DNA of 64,000 bases, from NCBI RefSeq assembly GCF_023078375.1, contig NZ_CP095554.1, forward strand, positions 2,814,001-2,878,000, written 5' to 3'. The position numbers and the translations under genes are program-made. Source of the stretch: Roseomonas gilardii subsp. gilardii (lineage in GTDB: Bacteria > Pseudomonadota > Alphaproteobacteria > Acetobacterales > Acetobacteraceae). Below the pieces are notes generated by a model. The model was given only the letters and a program-made list of their open reading frames with translations. It made no database searches and was not told the DNA's origin. Shown piece by piece: positions 32,063 to 39,758 of the stretch. The first letter of the stretch is position 1; every line of letters starts with the position of its first letter.

Positions 32063-32650
32063 ATGGGCCTCCTCGGCCTTCTCCGGCGCAAGCCCTTCGA
32101 GCGGGCGGGCTTCGAGCTCTACACCGCCAGCGTGGCGGCGGCGCGCGCGCCGAGCCTGTTCGGGACCATCGGGGTGCCCGACACGCTGGAGGGGCGCTTC
32201 GACGCCATCGCCCTCCATGTGGCGCTGCTGGTGCACCGCCTGCGCCATGACCCGGACCCGCGCGGGCGGGAACTCGCCCAGGCGGTCTTCGACGCGATGT
32301 TCGCCGACATGGACCTGAACCTGCGGGAGATGGGCGTGGGCGACATGTCCATCGGCCGGCGCGTGAAGACGATGTGGGAGGCTTTCCATGGCCGCGCCCG
32401 CGCCTATGAAGCGGCGCTGGAGGCCATGGGGGCGGCCGGAACGGCGGATTCGGCTCCCCTGGAAGAAGCCCCCCTGGAGGAAGCCCCCCTGAAAGAGGCC
32501 CTGGCGCGCAACATCTGGCGCGGCGAGGCGCCGGAGGGTGCCCCCGCCCTGCTGGCCGCCCGCGCATGCCGGATCGCGGCCGCCCTCTCGGCCCGGCGGA
32601 TCGACGATCTCGCCGCCGGCCGCCTCGACCTGCTGGAGTTCCAGACGTGA
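32063..32650 (+). CDS. Ubiquinol-cytochrome c chaperone (Cbp3-like)
   Basis: 195-residue homologue of mitochondrial Cbp3/UQCC1, needed to assemble cytochrome b of the bc1 complex. Conserved core: ALHVALLVHRLRHDPDPRG, then LAQAVFDAMFADMDLNLREMG, then VGDMSIGRRVKTMWEAFHGR. A 15-residue tandem stretch of five-residue units (PLEEA, PLEEA, PLKEA at about 132-146) sits between two helical blocks. It overlaps the downstream DUF177 gene by 4 bases. Confidence 0.92.
   Translation: MGLLGLLRRKPFERAGFELYTASVAAARAPSLFGTIGVPDTLEGRFDAIALHVALLVHRLRHDPDPRGRELAQAVFDAMFADMDLNLREMGVGDMSIGRRVKTMWEAFHGRARAYEAALEAMGAAGTADSAPLEEAPLEEAPLKEALARNIWRGEAPEGAPALLAARACRIAAALSARRIDDLAAGRLDLLEFQT
32456..32500. repeat. Three-copy 15-bp in-frame minisatellite
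   Basis: Units CCCCTGGAAGAAGCC, CCCCTGGAGGAAGCC and CCCCTGAAAGAGGCC lie head to tail inside the Cbp3-like gene, encoding PLEEA-PLEEA-PLKEA. Copy-number change would stay in frame (multiple of three). Confidence 0.9.
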
Positions 32651-33159
32651 CGAAGAACGAGTTCTCCCGGCCCGTGGTGCTGGCCAACATTCCCCGTTCC
32701 GGCCAGCGCGAGAGCCTTTCCGCCACGCCGGAGGAGCGGGAGGCCCTGGCCCGCCGCCTGGACCTGCTGTCGCTGGAGAAGCTGGAGGCGAAGCTGGCGC
32801 TGACCCCGCAGGCCGGCGGCCGTATCGCGGTGCGCGGCCAGATGCGCGCCAGCGTGACCCAGGCCTGCGTGGTGACGCTGGAGCCGGTGCAGCAGGAGAT
32901 CGAGGAGGAGATCGACTGGCGCGTGCCGCCACCGGGCGCCGAGCCCACGGAGACGGACGAGGAGGACATCCTGGAGGGCCCGGACGAGGTGGAGGCCGAG
33001 AATGGCGTGCTCGATCTCGGCGAGGCCCTGGCGCAGCAGCTTGCCCTGTCCCTCGATCCCTATCCGCGTGCCCCGGGGGCGGGACTCGGGCCGGAGGGGG
33101 CGGGCGACAAGCCCGTCACCCCTTTCTCCGCCCTGAGCCGCCTGAAGCGGGGCGCCTGA
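32647..33159 (+). CDS. DUF177 (YceD) protein
   Basis: 170-residue member of the DUF177/YceD family, usually encoded just before rpmF and implicated in 23S rRNA or ribosome homeostasis in bacteria and chloroplasts. The family cysteine block is seen in ASVTQACVVTLEPVQQEIEE, followed by acidic EPTETDEEDILEGPDEVE and LDLGEALAQQLALSLDPYPR. GTG start with GTGA overlap of the upstream stop. 226 bases separate it from rpmF. Confidence 0.9.
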   Translation: MTKNEFSRPVVLANIPRSGQRESLSATPEEREALARRLDLLSLEKLEAKLALTPQAGGRIAVRGQMRASVTQACVVTLEPVQQEIEEEIDWRVPPPGAEPTETDEEDILEGPDEVEAENGVLDLGEALAQQLALSLDPYPRAPGAGLGPEGAGDKPVTPFSALSRLKRGA

Positions 33160-33259
33160 GGCGAGGCACCTGAAGCAGGGCCCTCGACCGGGCAGATCCC
33201 CGGCATGTCCCCTCCGCGGGGCCGCCGGGGCGCTGGCGGGAGGCCCGGCCAGCCCTCAG

Positions 33260-33281
33260 GCTTGCTTCCCGCTTGCTTCCC
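33260..33281. repeat. 11-bp exact tandem repeat upstream of rpmF
   Basis: GCTTGCTTCCC occurs at 33260-33270 and 33271-33281. Each copy contains a TTGCTT that resembles a -35 element. Confidence 0.85.
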
Positions 33282-33300
33282 GGGGGGCGGGTGGTAGAGG
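33273..33300 (+). promoter_or_regulatory. Candidate rpmF promoter
   Basis: TTGCTT (33273-33278) and TAGAGG (33295-33300) with 16 bases between, about 85 bases before rpmF. Weak match to consensus; the -35 lies in the second copy of the tandem repeat. Inference only. Confidence 0.25.
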
Positions 33301-33385
33301 CCCGCCCTCAGCTTGCATCGATTCCGGTCGATCGCGCCCAGATCACGCAGCTCTTGCAAAGCCATTTTAGAAAGGCCCGGCGACC

Positions 33386-33589
33386 ATGGCCGTCCCTAAG
33401 AAGAAAGTCTCGCCCTCCCGCCGCGGCATGCGTCGCAGCCACGAGGCCCTCACCGCCTCCGCCTATCACGAGTGCCCGAACTGCGGCGAGCTGAAGCGCC
33501 CGCACCATGTCTGCTCCTCCTGCGGCCATTATGACGGCCGTGAGGTCGTGCAGGCCGGCGACGCCCTGAAGGCCGCGGTCCGCACCTGA
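33386..33589 (+). CDS. rpmF: 50S ribosomal protein L32
   Basis: 67-residue ribosomal protein. [20 protein letters not shown] is the family start, and the zinc-finger-like cysteines ECPNCGE and VCSSCGHY are present (the zinc-binding C+ form). GAAAGG lies 9-14 bases upstream of the ATG. The DUF177-rpmF-plsX-fabH order is a classical conserved cluster linking ribosome and lipid synthesis. Confidence 0.98.
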   Translation: MAVPKKKVSPSRRGMRRSHEALTASAYHECPNCGELKRPHHVCSSCGHYDGREVVQAGDALKAAVRT

Positions 33590-33615
33590 GCCACGACGGC
33601 ACCGCGAGACCTGTC

Positions 33616-34830
33616 GTGTCCGAAGGGTCCGTCGCGGGCCGCGTGCCCGCCTACTCGCTCGCCATCGATGCGATGGGCGGCGACAATGCACCCGATGCCG
33701 TGCTGGACGGGATCGAGCTCTCGGCGGAACGCCACCCCGAGGCTCGCTTCCTGCTGCTGGGCGACGAGGCGAGGCTCTCGGGCCTGCTCGCTCGCCGCCC
33801 GCGCGCGGCTCGGGCCTGCAGCCTGCGCCATGCCGCCGAGGCCATTCCGGGCGACATGAAGCCGACCGCCGCGCTGCGCGTGCGGGGCTCCTCCATGCGC
33901 ATGGCCATCGACGCGGTGGCCGGCGGGGAGGCGGCGGGGGTCGTCTCGGCCGGGAATACCGGCGCCCTGATGGCCCTGGCCAAGATCGTCCTGAAGACGC
34001 TGCCGGATATCGACCGGCCGGCCCTGGCGGCGATCGGCCCCTCGGCGCGCGGCGACGTGGTGCTGCTCGACCTGGGCGCCAACGTCCAGTACGACGCCCG
34101 CAACCTCGCCGAATTCGCCGTGATGGGCGATGCCTTCGCCCGCGCCGTCCTCGGCCTGCCGGCGCCGACCATCGGCCTGCTGAACGTGGGCTCGGAGGAG
34201 CTGAAGGGCGACGAGCGCGTCCGCCAGGCCGCCGAGATCCTGCGCGACAGCCATCTGGGCGCGAATTTCCGCGGCTTCGTCGAGGGCCACGACATCACCG
34301 CCGGCACGACCGACGTGGTGGTGACGGACGGCTTCACCGGCAACATCGCCCTGAAGACGGGCGAGGGCGCCATGAAGCTGATGGGCGGGCTGCTGAAGCA
34401 GGTCTTCACCTCCACCATCCTGGCGCGGATCGGCTACCTGCTGGCGCGCCCGGCGCTGGACCGGCTGCGCGACTACATGGACCCCCGCCGCTACAACGGC
34501 GCGGTGCTGGTCGGGCTCAACGGCGTGGTGGTGAAGAGCCATGGCGGCACCGACGCGCTGGGCTTCGCCCATGCCGTGGACGTGGCGCTGGACATGGTGA
34601 GCCACGGCTTCAACGAGCGCATCCGCGAGGGTGCCGCCCTGTTGCGGCGGGGTCCCGCGGCGGCCATGCCGGAGGGCGGGGCCACCGTGGCTACGCCCGC
34701 GGCGCCTCCTGGCGGAACCGCCTCCGCCGGGCCTTCCGGCGGGCCTGCGAATGGCGGGCCCAGGCACGACCCGGGCTGCGACACGCCCGGCCACGAAACC
34801 CCGGGCCTCTCCTCCACCGCCCTCCGCTGA
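33616..34830 (+). CDS. plsX: Phosphate acyltransferase PlsX
   Basis: Makes acyl-phosphate from acyl-ACP at the start of phospholipid synthesis. SLAIDAMGGDNAPDAVL, SMRMAIDAVAGGEAAGVVSAGNTGALMA (two blocks) and VVTDGFTGNIALKTGEG are diagnostic. 404 residues, GTG start; the last 50 are a Pro/Gly/Ala-rich low-complexity tail (TPAAPPGGTASAGPSGGPAN) absent from most family members. fabH follows after 14 bases. Confidence 0.96.
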   Translation: MSEGSVAGRVPAYSLAIDAMGGDNAPDAVLDGIELSAERHPEARFLLLGDEARLSGLLARRPRAARACSLRHAAEAIPGDMKPTAALRVRGSSMRMAIDAVAGGEAAGVVSAGNTGALMALAKIVLKTLPDIDRPALAAIGPSARGDVVLLDLGANVQYDARNLAEFAVMGDAFARAVLGLPAPTIGLLNVGSEELKGDERVRQAAEILRDSHLGANFRGFVEGHDITAGTTDVVVTDGFTGNIALKTGEGAMKLMGGLLKQVFTSTILARIGYLLARPALDRLRDYMDPRRYNGAVLVGLNGVVVKSHGGTDALGFAHAVDVALDMVSHGFNERIREGAALLRRGPAAAMPEGGATVATPAAPPGGTASAGPSGGPANGGPRHDPGCDTPGHETPGLSSTALR

Positions 34831-34844
34831 AGAATCGACCGCCC

Positions 34845-35807
34845 ATGCGCGCCATCATCGCCGGGACCGGCGGCTACCTGCCCGAACGTGCCCTCAGCAA
34901 CGAGGAACTGGCCCAGGCCTATGGGCTCGACACCTCGGATGAATGGATCCGCGAGCGCACGGGCATCCGCCGGCGGCATATCGCCGCGGCCGGGGAGACG
35001 GCCTCCTCCATGGGCGCGGCGGCGGCGGCGCGGGCGCTGGAACAGGCGGGAATCGCGGCCGCCGAGGTGGATGCGGTGATCGTCGCCACCTCGACCCCGG
35101 ACAGCGCCTTTCCCTCCACGGCGGCGCTGGTCCAGGCGGCGATCGGCGCGCCCTCCGGCATCGCCTTCGACCTTTCCGCCGCCTGCACCGGCTTCGTCTA
35201 TGCCCTGGGCATGGCGGAATCGCTGATGCGCGGCGGGCAGGCGCGCACCGTGCTGGTGATCGGCACGGAGGTCTATTCCCGCATCGTGGACTGGTCCGAC
35301 CGCGGCACCTGCGTGCTGTTCGGCGACGGTGCCGGAGCGGTCGTGCTGCGTGCCTCGGAGGAGGAGGATCGCGGGCTGCTGTCCTGGCACCTGCATGCGG
35401 ATGGCCGCTTCGCCGATATCCTGCATGTCGAGGGCGGGGCCGGCAGCACCGGCGGCCCCGGCCTGCTGCGCATGGCGGGGCGCGAGGTCTTCCGCCATGC
35501 CGTCTCCAAACTCGCCGCCGTGGTGGACGAGGCCCTGGCGGCCAATGGGCTGGACCGTTCCGCCGTGCAGTGGCTGGTGCCCCACCAGGCCAACCTCCGC
35601 ATCATCGAGGCCATGGGCAAGAAGCTGGGCCTGCCGCGCGAGCGGGTGGTGGTAACCGTGGACCGGCACGCCAACACCTCCGCCGCCTCGATCCCGCTCG
35701 CCCTGGCCGAGGCCACGCGCGACGGCCGCATCGCGCGGGGCGACCTGGTGCTGATGGAGGCCATCGGCGGCGGCCTGACCTGGGGTGCGGCGCTGGCGCG
35801 CTACTGA
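34845..35807 (+). CDS. fabH: 3-oxoacyl-ACP synthase III
   Basis: Initiates fatty acid synthesis by condensing acetyl-CoA with malonyl-ACP. The Cys-His-Asn triad is Cys114 (FDLSAACTGF), His247 (WLVPHQANLRI) and Asn277 (DRHANTSAAS). 320 residues, full length. Part of the rpmF-plsX-fabH cluster and followed by a terminator-like hairpin before ihfA. Confidence 0.97.
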   Translation: MRAIIAGTGGYLPERALSNEELAQAYGLDTSDEWIRERTGIRRRHIAAAGETASSMGAAAAARALEQAGIAAAEVDAVIVATSTPDSAFPSTAALVQAAIGAPSGIAFDLSAACTGFVYALGMAESLMRGGQARTVLVIGTEVYSRIVDWSDRGTCVLFGDGAGAVVLRASEEEDRGLLSWHLHADGRFADILHVEGGAGSTGGPGLLRMAGREVFRHAVSKLAAVVDEALAANGLDRSAVQWLVPHQANLRIIEAMGKKLGLPRERVVVTVDRHANTSAASIPLALAEATRDGRIARGDLVLMEAIGGGLTWGAALARY

Positions 35808-35818
35808 CCCCTCCGCGC

Positions 35819-35848
35819 GGCGCCGGACTCCGAAAACTTTCCGGCGCC
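35819..35848 (+). terminator. Hairpin after fabH
   Basis: GGCGCCGGA (35819-35827) pairs with TCCGGCGCC (35840-35848) around a 12-nt loop, 11 bases after the fabH stop. The right arm can also pair with GGGGCGCC downstream, giving an alternative fold. Confidence 0.6.
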
Positions 35849-36045
35849 CCCGGGGCGCCGCGCCTCCCTGGCCCCACCCGCCGCCTGATCTTCCCGCCCT
35901 CGCGGGGCGGGCCGCCCGCGCGGCCCATGCTGGCGGCCATTTCTGTGGCTTCCCTGCCGCAGTGTGGTGCCGAATCCCCGTTCATGGTTGACGCTCCCCC
36001 AAGGGGCGGTTTTCACTCCATTTCCATGGGCAACCCGGGGTATGG

Positions 36046-36381
36046 ATGGGCATGCAGACCGTCACGCGCGCGCATCTCGCAGACGCGATCTACGCGCAGG
36101 TGGGACTGTCCCGGAACGAGAGCGCCGCGCTCCTGGAGGATGTCCTGGAACGGATCTCTGCCAGCCTCGCGGCGGGCCATCCGGTGAAACTCTCCGCCTT
36201 CGGCACCTTCACCGTCCGCCAGAAGGCCCAGCGCGTCGGGCGCAACCCCAAGACGGGGATCGAGGTGCCGATCTCGCCCCGCCGCGTCCTGTCCTTCCGG
36301 GCGAGCCAGGTGCTCAAGGCACGCATCAACGGAGATTCCCCGCCGGTGGATGGAGAGACCGATTCCCAGGATGATGACTGA
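36046..36381 (+). CDS. ihfA: Integration host factor subunit alpha
   Basis: DNA-bending HU/IHF family protein. [20 protein letters not shown], the [20 protein letters not shown] core and the intercalating proline arm [20 protein letters not shown] fit IHF-alpha. 111 residues with an acidic tail. ATG 36046 is used; ATG 36052 two codons later is as good. The stop overlaps the ATG of the MerR gene (TGATG), a conserved ihfA-merR pair. Confidence 0.96.
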   Translation: MGMQTVTRAHLADAIYAQVGLSRNESAALLEDVLERISASLAAGHPVKLSAFGTFTVRQKAQRVGRNPKTGIEVPISPRRVLSFRASQVLKARINGDSPPVDGETDSQDDD

Positions 36382-36794
36382 TGCCGTCTGAGGTGATGGA
36401 AGACACCCCGCTTCGCCCGCGCAAGGCGCCCACGGCCTTCCGCACCATCAGCGAAGTCGCGGAGGACCTGCATATCCCGCAGCACGTGCTGCGCTTCTGG
36501 GAAAGCAAGTTCCCGCAGGTCCGCCCCCTCAAGCGTGGCGGCGGCCGCCGCTATTACCGGCCGGACGACATCGCCCTGCTGAAGCGGATCGGCGACCTGC
36601 TCTACACCCAGGGCTACACGATCAAGGGCGTGCAGCGCCTGCTGCGCGACAGCGGGGCCGAGTCCGCGGCGAACCCGCCCGCGCCGGAAACGCCGATCGG
36701 GCGAGAGGACCTCCTGGCCGAATGCCTGGAGGAACTGGAATCCATCGCCGCCCGCATCCGCTTCATCACCCGCGGCCCCAGCCGGGAATTCTGA
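36381..36794 (+). CDS. MerR family transcriptional regulator
   Basis: 137 residues. N-terminal MerR helix-turn-helix ([20 protein letters not shown], then [21 protein letters not shown], then [20 protein letters not shown]) with a short C-terminal helix. No metal-binding cysteines, so not a metal sensor. This ihfA-linked MerR-like gene is near-universal in alphaproteobacteria; I know of no established target. Confidence 0.93.
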   Translation: MPSEVMEDTPLRPRKAPTAFRTISEVAEDLHIPQHVLRFWESKFPQVRPLKRGGGRRYYRPDDIALLKRIGDLLYTQGYTIKGVQRLLRDSGAESAANPPAPETPIGREDLLAECLEELESIAARIRFITRGPSREF

Positions 36795-36883
36795 CCGGCA
36801 CCCCTCTTTTCCGGCGCCGCCGCGAAGCTTTTCGGGCAGGGGGCCTTGGCGGGGCGGTGAGCCGATGCTAGACGGCCTCCGCA

Positions 36884-36960
36884 CGGAGCGTAGCGCAGCC
36901 TGGTAGCGCATCAGTCTGGGGGACTGGGGGTCGTGGGTTCGAATCCCGCCGCTCCGACCA
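36884..36960 (+). tRNA. tRNA-Pro (anticodon GGG)
   Basis: 77 bases including encoded CCA. Acceptor CGGAGCG/CGCUCCG, D-arm GCGC-AGCCUGGUA-GCGC, anticodon stem UCAGU/ACUGG with loop CUGGGGG (anticodon GGG), T-arm GUGGG-UUCGAAU-CCCGC. All stems pair. Confidence 0.97.
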
Positions 36961-37139
36961 TTCCCGAACACCCCGAAATCCCATCCGCGAGTTTGCCGGC
37001 CCCTTGGGCAGGGCCCGTGGCATATGCCCCGATTTCGGACGTATCCCCTTGTTTGCGGCCCGAAAAACCCTGTCCGCGGGTGTTTCCGCCAGCCCGGCTT
37101 AGGGTCTAGCCTCCGCCCCCGGCAATCACCGGAGGCAAC

Positions 37140-37205
37140 ATGGCCAGGACCCAGGACGGCGCGACCGCCGCATCCCTTTCCCTCGGGCAGGGGCGCCGGC
37201 CGTGA
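37140..37205 (+). CDS. 21-residue leader ORF or displaced N-terminus of the M20 hydrolase
   Basis: ATG at 37140 preceded by a strong GGAGG at a 5-base gap; it reads MARTQDGATAASLSLGQGRRP and stops at 37203-37205, with the TGA overlapping the GTG start of the next gene (GTGA). The next gene's GTG has no Shine-Dalgarno, so translation may reach it by coupling. Alternatively one extra G in the GGGG at about 37190 would fuse this peptide in frame to the hydrolase, the same indel type seen elsewhere in the window. I cannot tell these apart from one sequence. Confidence 0.45.
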   Translation: MARTQDGATAASLSLGQGRRP

Positions 37206-38506
37206 CGCTCGATCCCGGTCTCCGCCGCGCCATCCTGGACGCCGTGGCCTCGCTGGAGATGGATGCCGTGGAGCGGCTGGCGCGCCTCGTACGCTGCCCT
37301 TCCACCCTGGGCCAGGAACAGGGCGCCCTCGACGAGATGGCCCGCAACTTCGAGGCGCTGGGCCTCGCCCCGCGCCGCGTGCCGACCGTCCCGGCGGCGC
37401 TGAAGGACCATCCCGGATTCTCGCCGCCGCTGATCCCCTATGACGGCCGCGACAACGTCGTGGCGGTCTTCACCCCGCGCGAGAAGCGCGGCCGCAGCCT
37501 CGCCCTGCAGGGCCATGTGGATGTCGTGCCGGAAGGCGCGGCGGATCTCTGGGCCACGCCGCCCTATGAGCCCTCCGTGCGGAACGGGCGCATGTACGGG
37601 CGCGGCGCGGGAGACATGAAGGCCGGGATCGTCTCCTACCTCACCGCCTTCGAGGCGCTGCGCCGGGCCGGCGTGCAGCCCGCCGCCGAGGTGCAGATGC
37701 AGGCGGTGATCGAGGAGGAATGCACCGGCAACGGCGCGCTCGCTGCCATGCTGGCCCTGCCGCGCACGGATGCGGTGATCATCCCGGAACCGGGGCCGGG
37801 CTTCGCCGCCGTCTATTCGGCCGAGGTCGGGGTGATCTGGGCCTGGGTCACCGTCACCGGCCGCCCGACCCATGTGCGGGAGATGCATGCCGGGGTGAAT
37901 GCCATCGAGGCCGCCGGCATCATCGCCGCAGGCTTCAAGGAATACGAGGCGGAGATGAACCGCGCGGAGCGGGTCCATGCCTCCTTCCACGGCGTGAACC
38001 ATCCCGTGAACGTCAATCTCGGCAGCATCGAGGGCGGGGAGTGGAACTCCTCCGTGCCGACGCGGGCGCGGATCGGGCTGCGGGTCGGCATCATGGTCGG
38101 CTATCCGGCGGCACAGGCGAAGGCGGATATCGAGGCCCTGGTGGCGAAGCTGGCGCAGGACCAGCGGCTGCGCGGCGCCCAGGTGAAGCTGGAGTTCAAG
38201 GGCTTCCATGCCGAGGGCTGCGTCTTCGACATGAACAGCGAGATCGTCCGCCTGGCCAGGCACCACTATGCGGACGCGGCGGGCCAGGAACTGCGCGGCT
38301 ACGCCGCCTCGGGGCTGACCGACGGGCGCTTCTTCACGCTCTACCAGGACACGCCCACGGCGGTCTTCGGGCCGGATGCGCAGGACATCCACGGCATCGA
38401 CGAGAGCGTCGGCCTCGCCAGCATGCACGACATCACCCGCACCATCGCCCTGACCATGGCCGAGTGGTGCGGCGTCGAACGCCTCGATCCGGGAGCCCGC
38501 GCATGA
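37202..38506 (+). CDS. M20 family metallopeptidase (ArgE/DapE-like deacylase)
   Basis: 434-residue di-zinc amidohydrolase of the ArgE/DapE/ACY1 family. Metal and catalytic motifs: ALQGHVDVVPEG (His, Asp), GRGAGDMKAG (bridging Asp), IEEECTGNG (catalytic Glu pair), VIIPEPGPG and the final DIHGIDE His. The dimerisation domain lies at about 195-320. It removes acyl groups from N-acyl amino acids or similar, but the substrate is not readable. GTG start, four-base overlap with the following hydrolase. Confidence 0.88.
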   Translation: MTLDPGLRRAILDAVASLEMDAVERLARLVRCPSTLGQEQGALDEMARNFEALGLAPRRVPTVPAALKDHPGFSPPLIPYDGRDNVVAVFTPREKRGRSLALQGHVDVVPEGAADLWATPPYEPSVRNGRMYGRGAGDMKAGIVSYLTAFEALRRAGVQPAAEVQMQAVIEEECTGNGALAAMLALPRTDAVIIPEPGPGFAAVYSAEVGVIWAWVTVTGRPTHVREMHAGVNAIEAAGIIAAGFKEYEAEMNRAERVHASFHGVNHPVNVNLGSIEGGEWNSSVPTRARIGLRVGIMVGYPAAQAKADIEALVAKLAQDQRLRGAQVKLEFKGFHAEGCVFDMNSEIVRLARHHYADAAGQELRGYAASGLTDGRFFTLYQDTPTAVFGPDAQDIHGIDESVGLASMHDITRTIALTMAEWCGVERLDPGARA

Positions 38507-39753
38507 GCACCGGCAGCAACCTGCCCATCTCCGGCACACGGCTCTGGGACTCGCTGATGCAGATGGCCAGGATCGGCGGCACGGCGAAGGGCGGCTGCAA
38601 CCGGCAGACCCTGACCGCCGAGGATGGCGAGGGGCGGAAGCTGCTGGCCCGCTGGGGCGCGGAGATCGGGCTGACGCTCACCACCGACCGGCTGGGCAAC
38701 ATGGTGCTGCGGCGGGAGGGGCGGGACCCGTCGCGGCCCGCCGTGGCCATGGGCTCGCATCTCGACACCCAGCCGACCGGCGGCAAGTTCGACGGCGTGC
38801 TGGGCGTGCTCGCCGGGCTGGAGGTGATGCGGGCGCTGCACGAGGCCGGGATCGAGACCGAGGCACCGGTCGTGCTGATCAACTGGACCAACGAGGAAGG
38901 CGCCCGCTTCTCGCCGCCCATGATGGGCAGCGGCGCGGCCATGGGGATCTTCACGGAGCAGGAGATCCTGGACAAGCGCGACGCCGAGGGCGCCCGCTTC
39001 GGCGACGCGCTGGAGGCCATCGGCTGGAAGGGTGACGCCGATCCCGCCGACCTGCGGAAGCTCGGCGCCTATTTCGAATTGCATATCGAGCAGGGCCCGG
39101 TGCTGGAGCGGGAGGGGCTGGACCTCGCCATCGTGACCCACGCCCTGGCGCAGCACTGGCTGGAGGTGACGGTACGCGGCGCCGACTCGCATGGCGGCGG
39201 GCAGATGCAGGGGCGGCGCGACTCCCTCGTCGCGGCGGCCATCCTCATGCAGGCGGTGGAGGAGATCGCCCTCGCGGCCGGCGGCGACGGGCGCGGCACG
39301 GTGGGCGTGGTGAAGGTCACGCCCTCCTCGCGCAATGTCGTGCCCTCCGAGACCTGGTTCAGCGTGGACATGCGCCATGGCGACCCGGCGGCGCTGAAGG
39401 GCATGGCCGATGCCCTGAAGGCCCGGGGCGCCGAGGTGGCGGCGCAGCGCGGCGTCGAGGTCGAGGTGACGGATTTCTGGTACTCGCCGCACACCCCCTT
39501 CGCGCCGGAACTGGCGGAACGGCTGCGGGAGGCCGCCCGGCGGCGCGGCTATCGCCACAAGGACATGGCGACCGGCATCGGGCATGACGCGGTCTATGTG
39601 GCGCAGAAGCTGCCGGCCGGCTTCGTCTGGGTGCCCTGCCACGGCGGCATCAGCCACAACGAGGAAGAGAGCATCACGCCGGAATGGGCCGAGGCCGGGG
39701 CCAGCGTGCTGGCCGATGCGGTGCTGGCGACGGCCGGCGTGGCGAGGGGCTGA
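38503..39753 (+). CDS. M20 Zn-dependent amidohydrolase (N-carbamoyl-amino acid hydrolase type)
   Basis: 416 residues of the beta-ureidopropionase / N-carbamoyl-L-amino acid hydrolase / allantoate amidohydrolase group. GGCNRQTLTAED, GSHLDTQPTGGKFDGVLG, NWTNEEGARF, YFELHIEQGPVLE and the terminal PCHGGISHNEEE carry the metal ligands. Which amide is cleaved cannot be said. It is coupled upstream (ATGA) to the other M20 gene and lies 5 bases before the M81 gene. Confidence 0.9.
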   Translation: MSTGSNLPISGTRLWDSLMQMARIGGTAKGGCNRQTLTAEDGEGRKLLARWGAEIGLTLTTDRLGNMVLRREGRDPSRPAVAMGSHLDTQPTGGKFDGVLGVLAGLEVMRALHEAGIETEAPVVLINWTNEEGARFSPPMMGSGAAMGIFTEQEILDKRDAEGARFGDALEAIGWKGDADPADLRKLGAYFELHIEQGPVLEREGLDLAIVTHALAQHWLEVTVRGADSHGGGQMQGRRDSLVAAAILMQAVEEIALAAGGDGRGTVGVVKVTPSSRNVVPSETWFSVDMRHGDPAALKGMADALKARGAEVAAQRGVEVEVTDFWYSPHTPFAPELAERLREAARRRGYRHKDMATGIGHDAVYVAQKLPAGFVWVPCHGGISHNEEESITPEWAEAGASVLADAVLATAGVARG

Positions 39754-39758
39754 GGATC

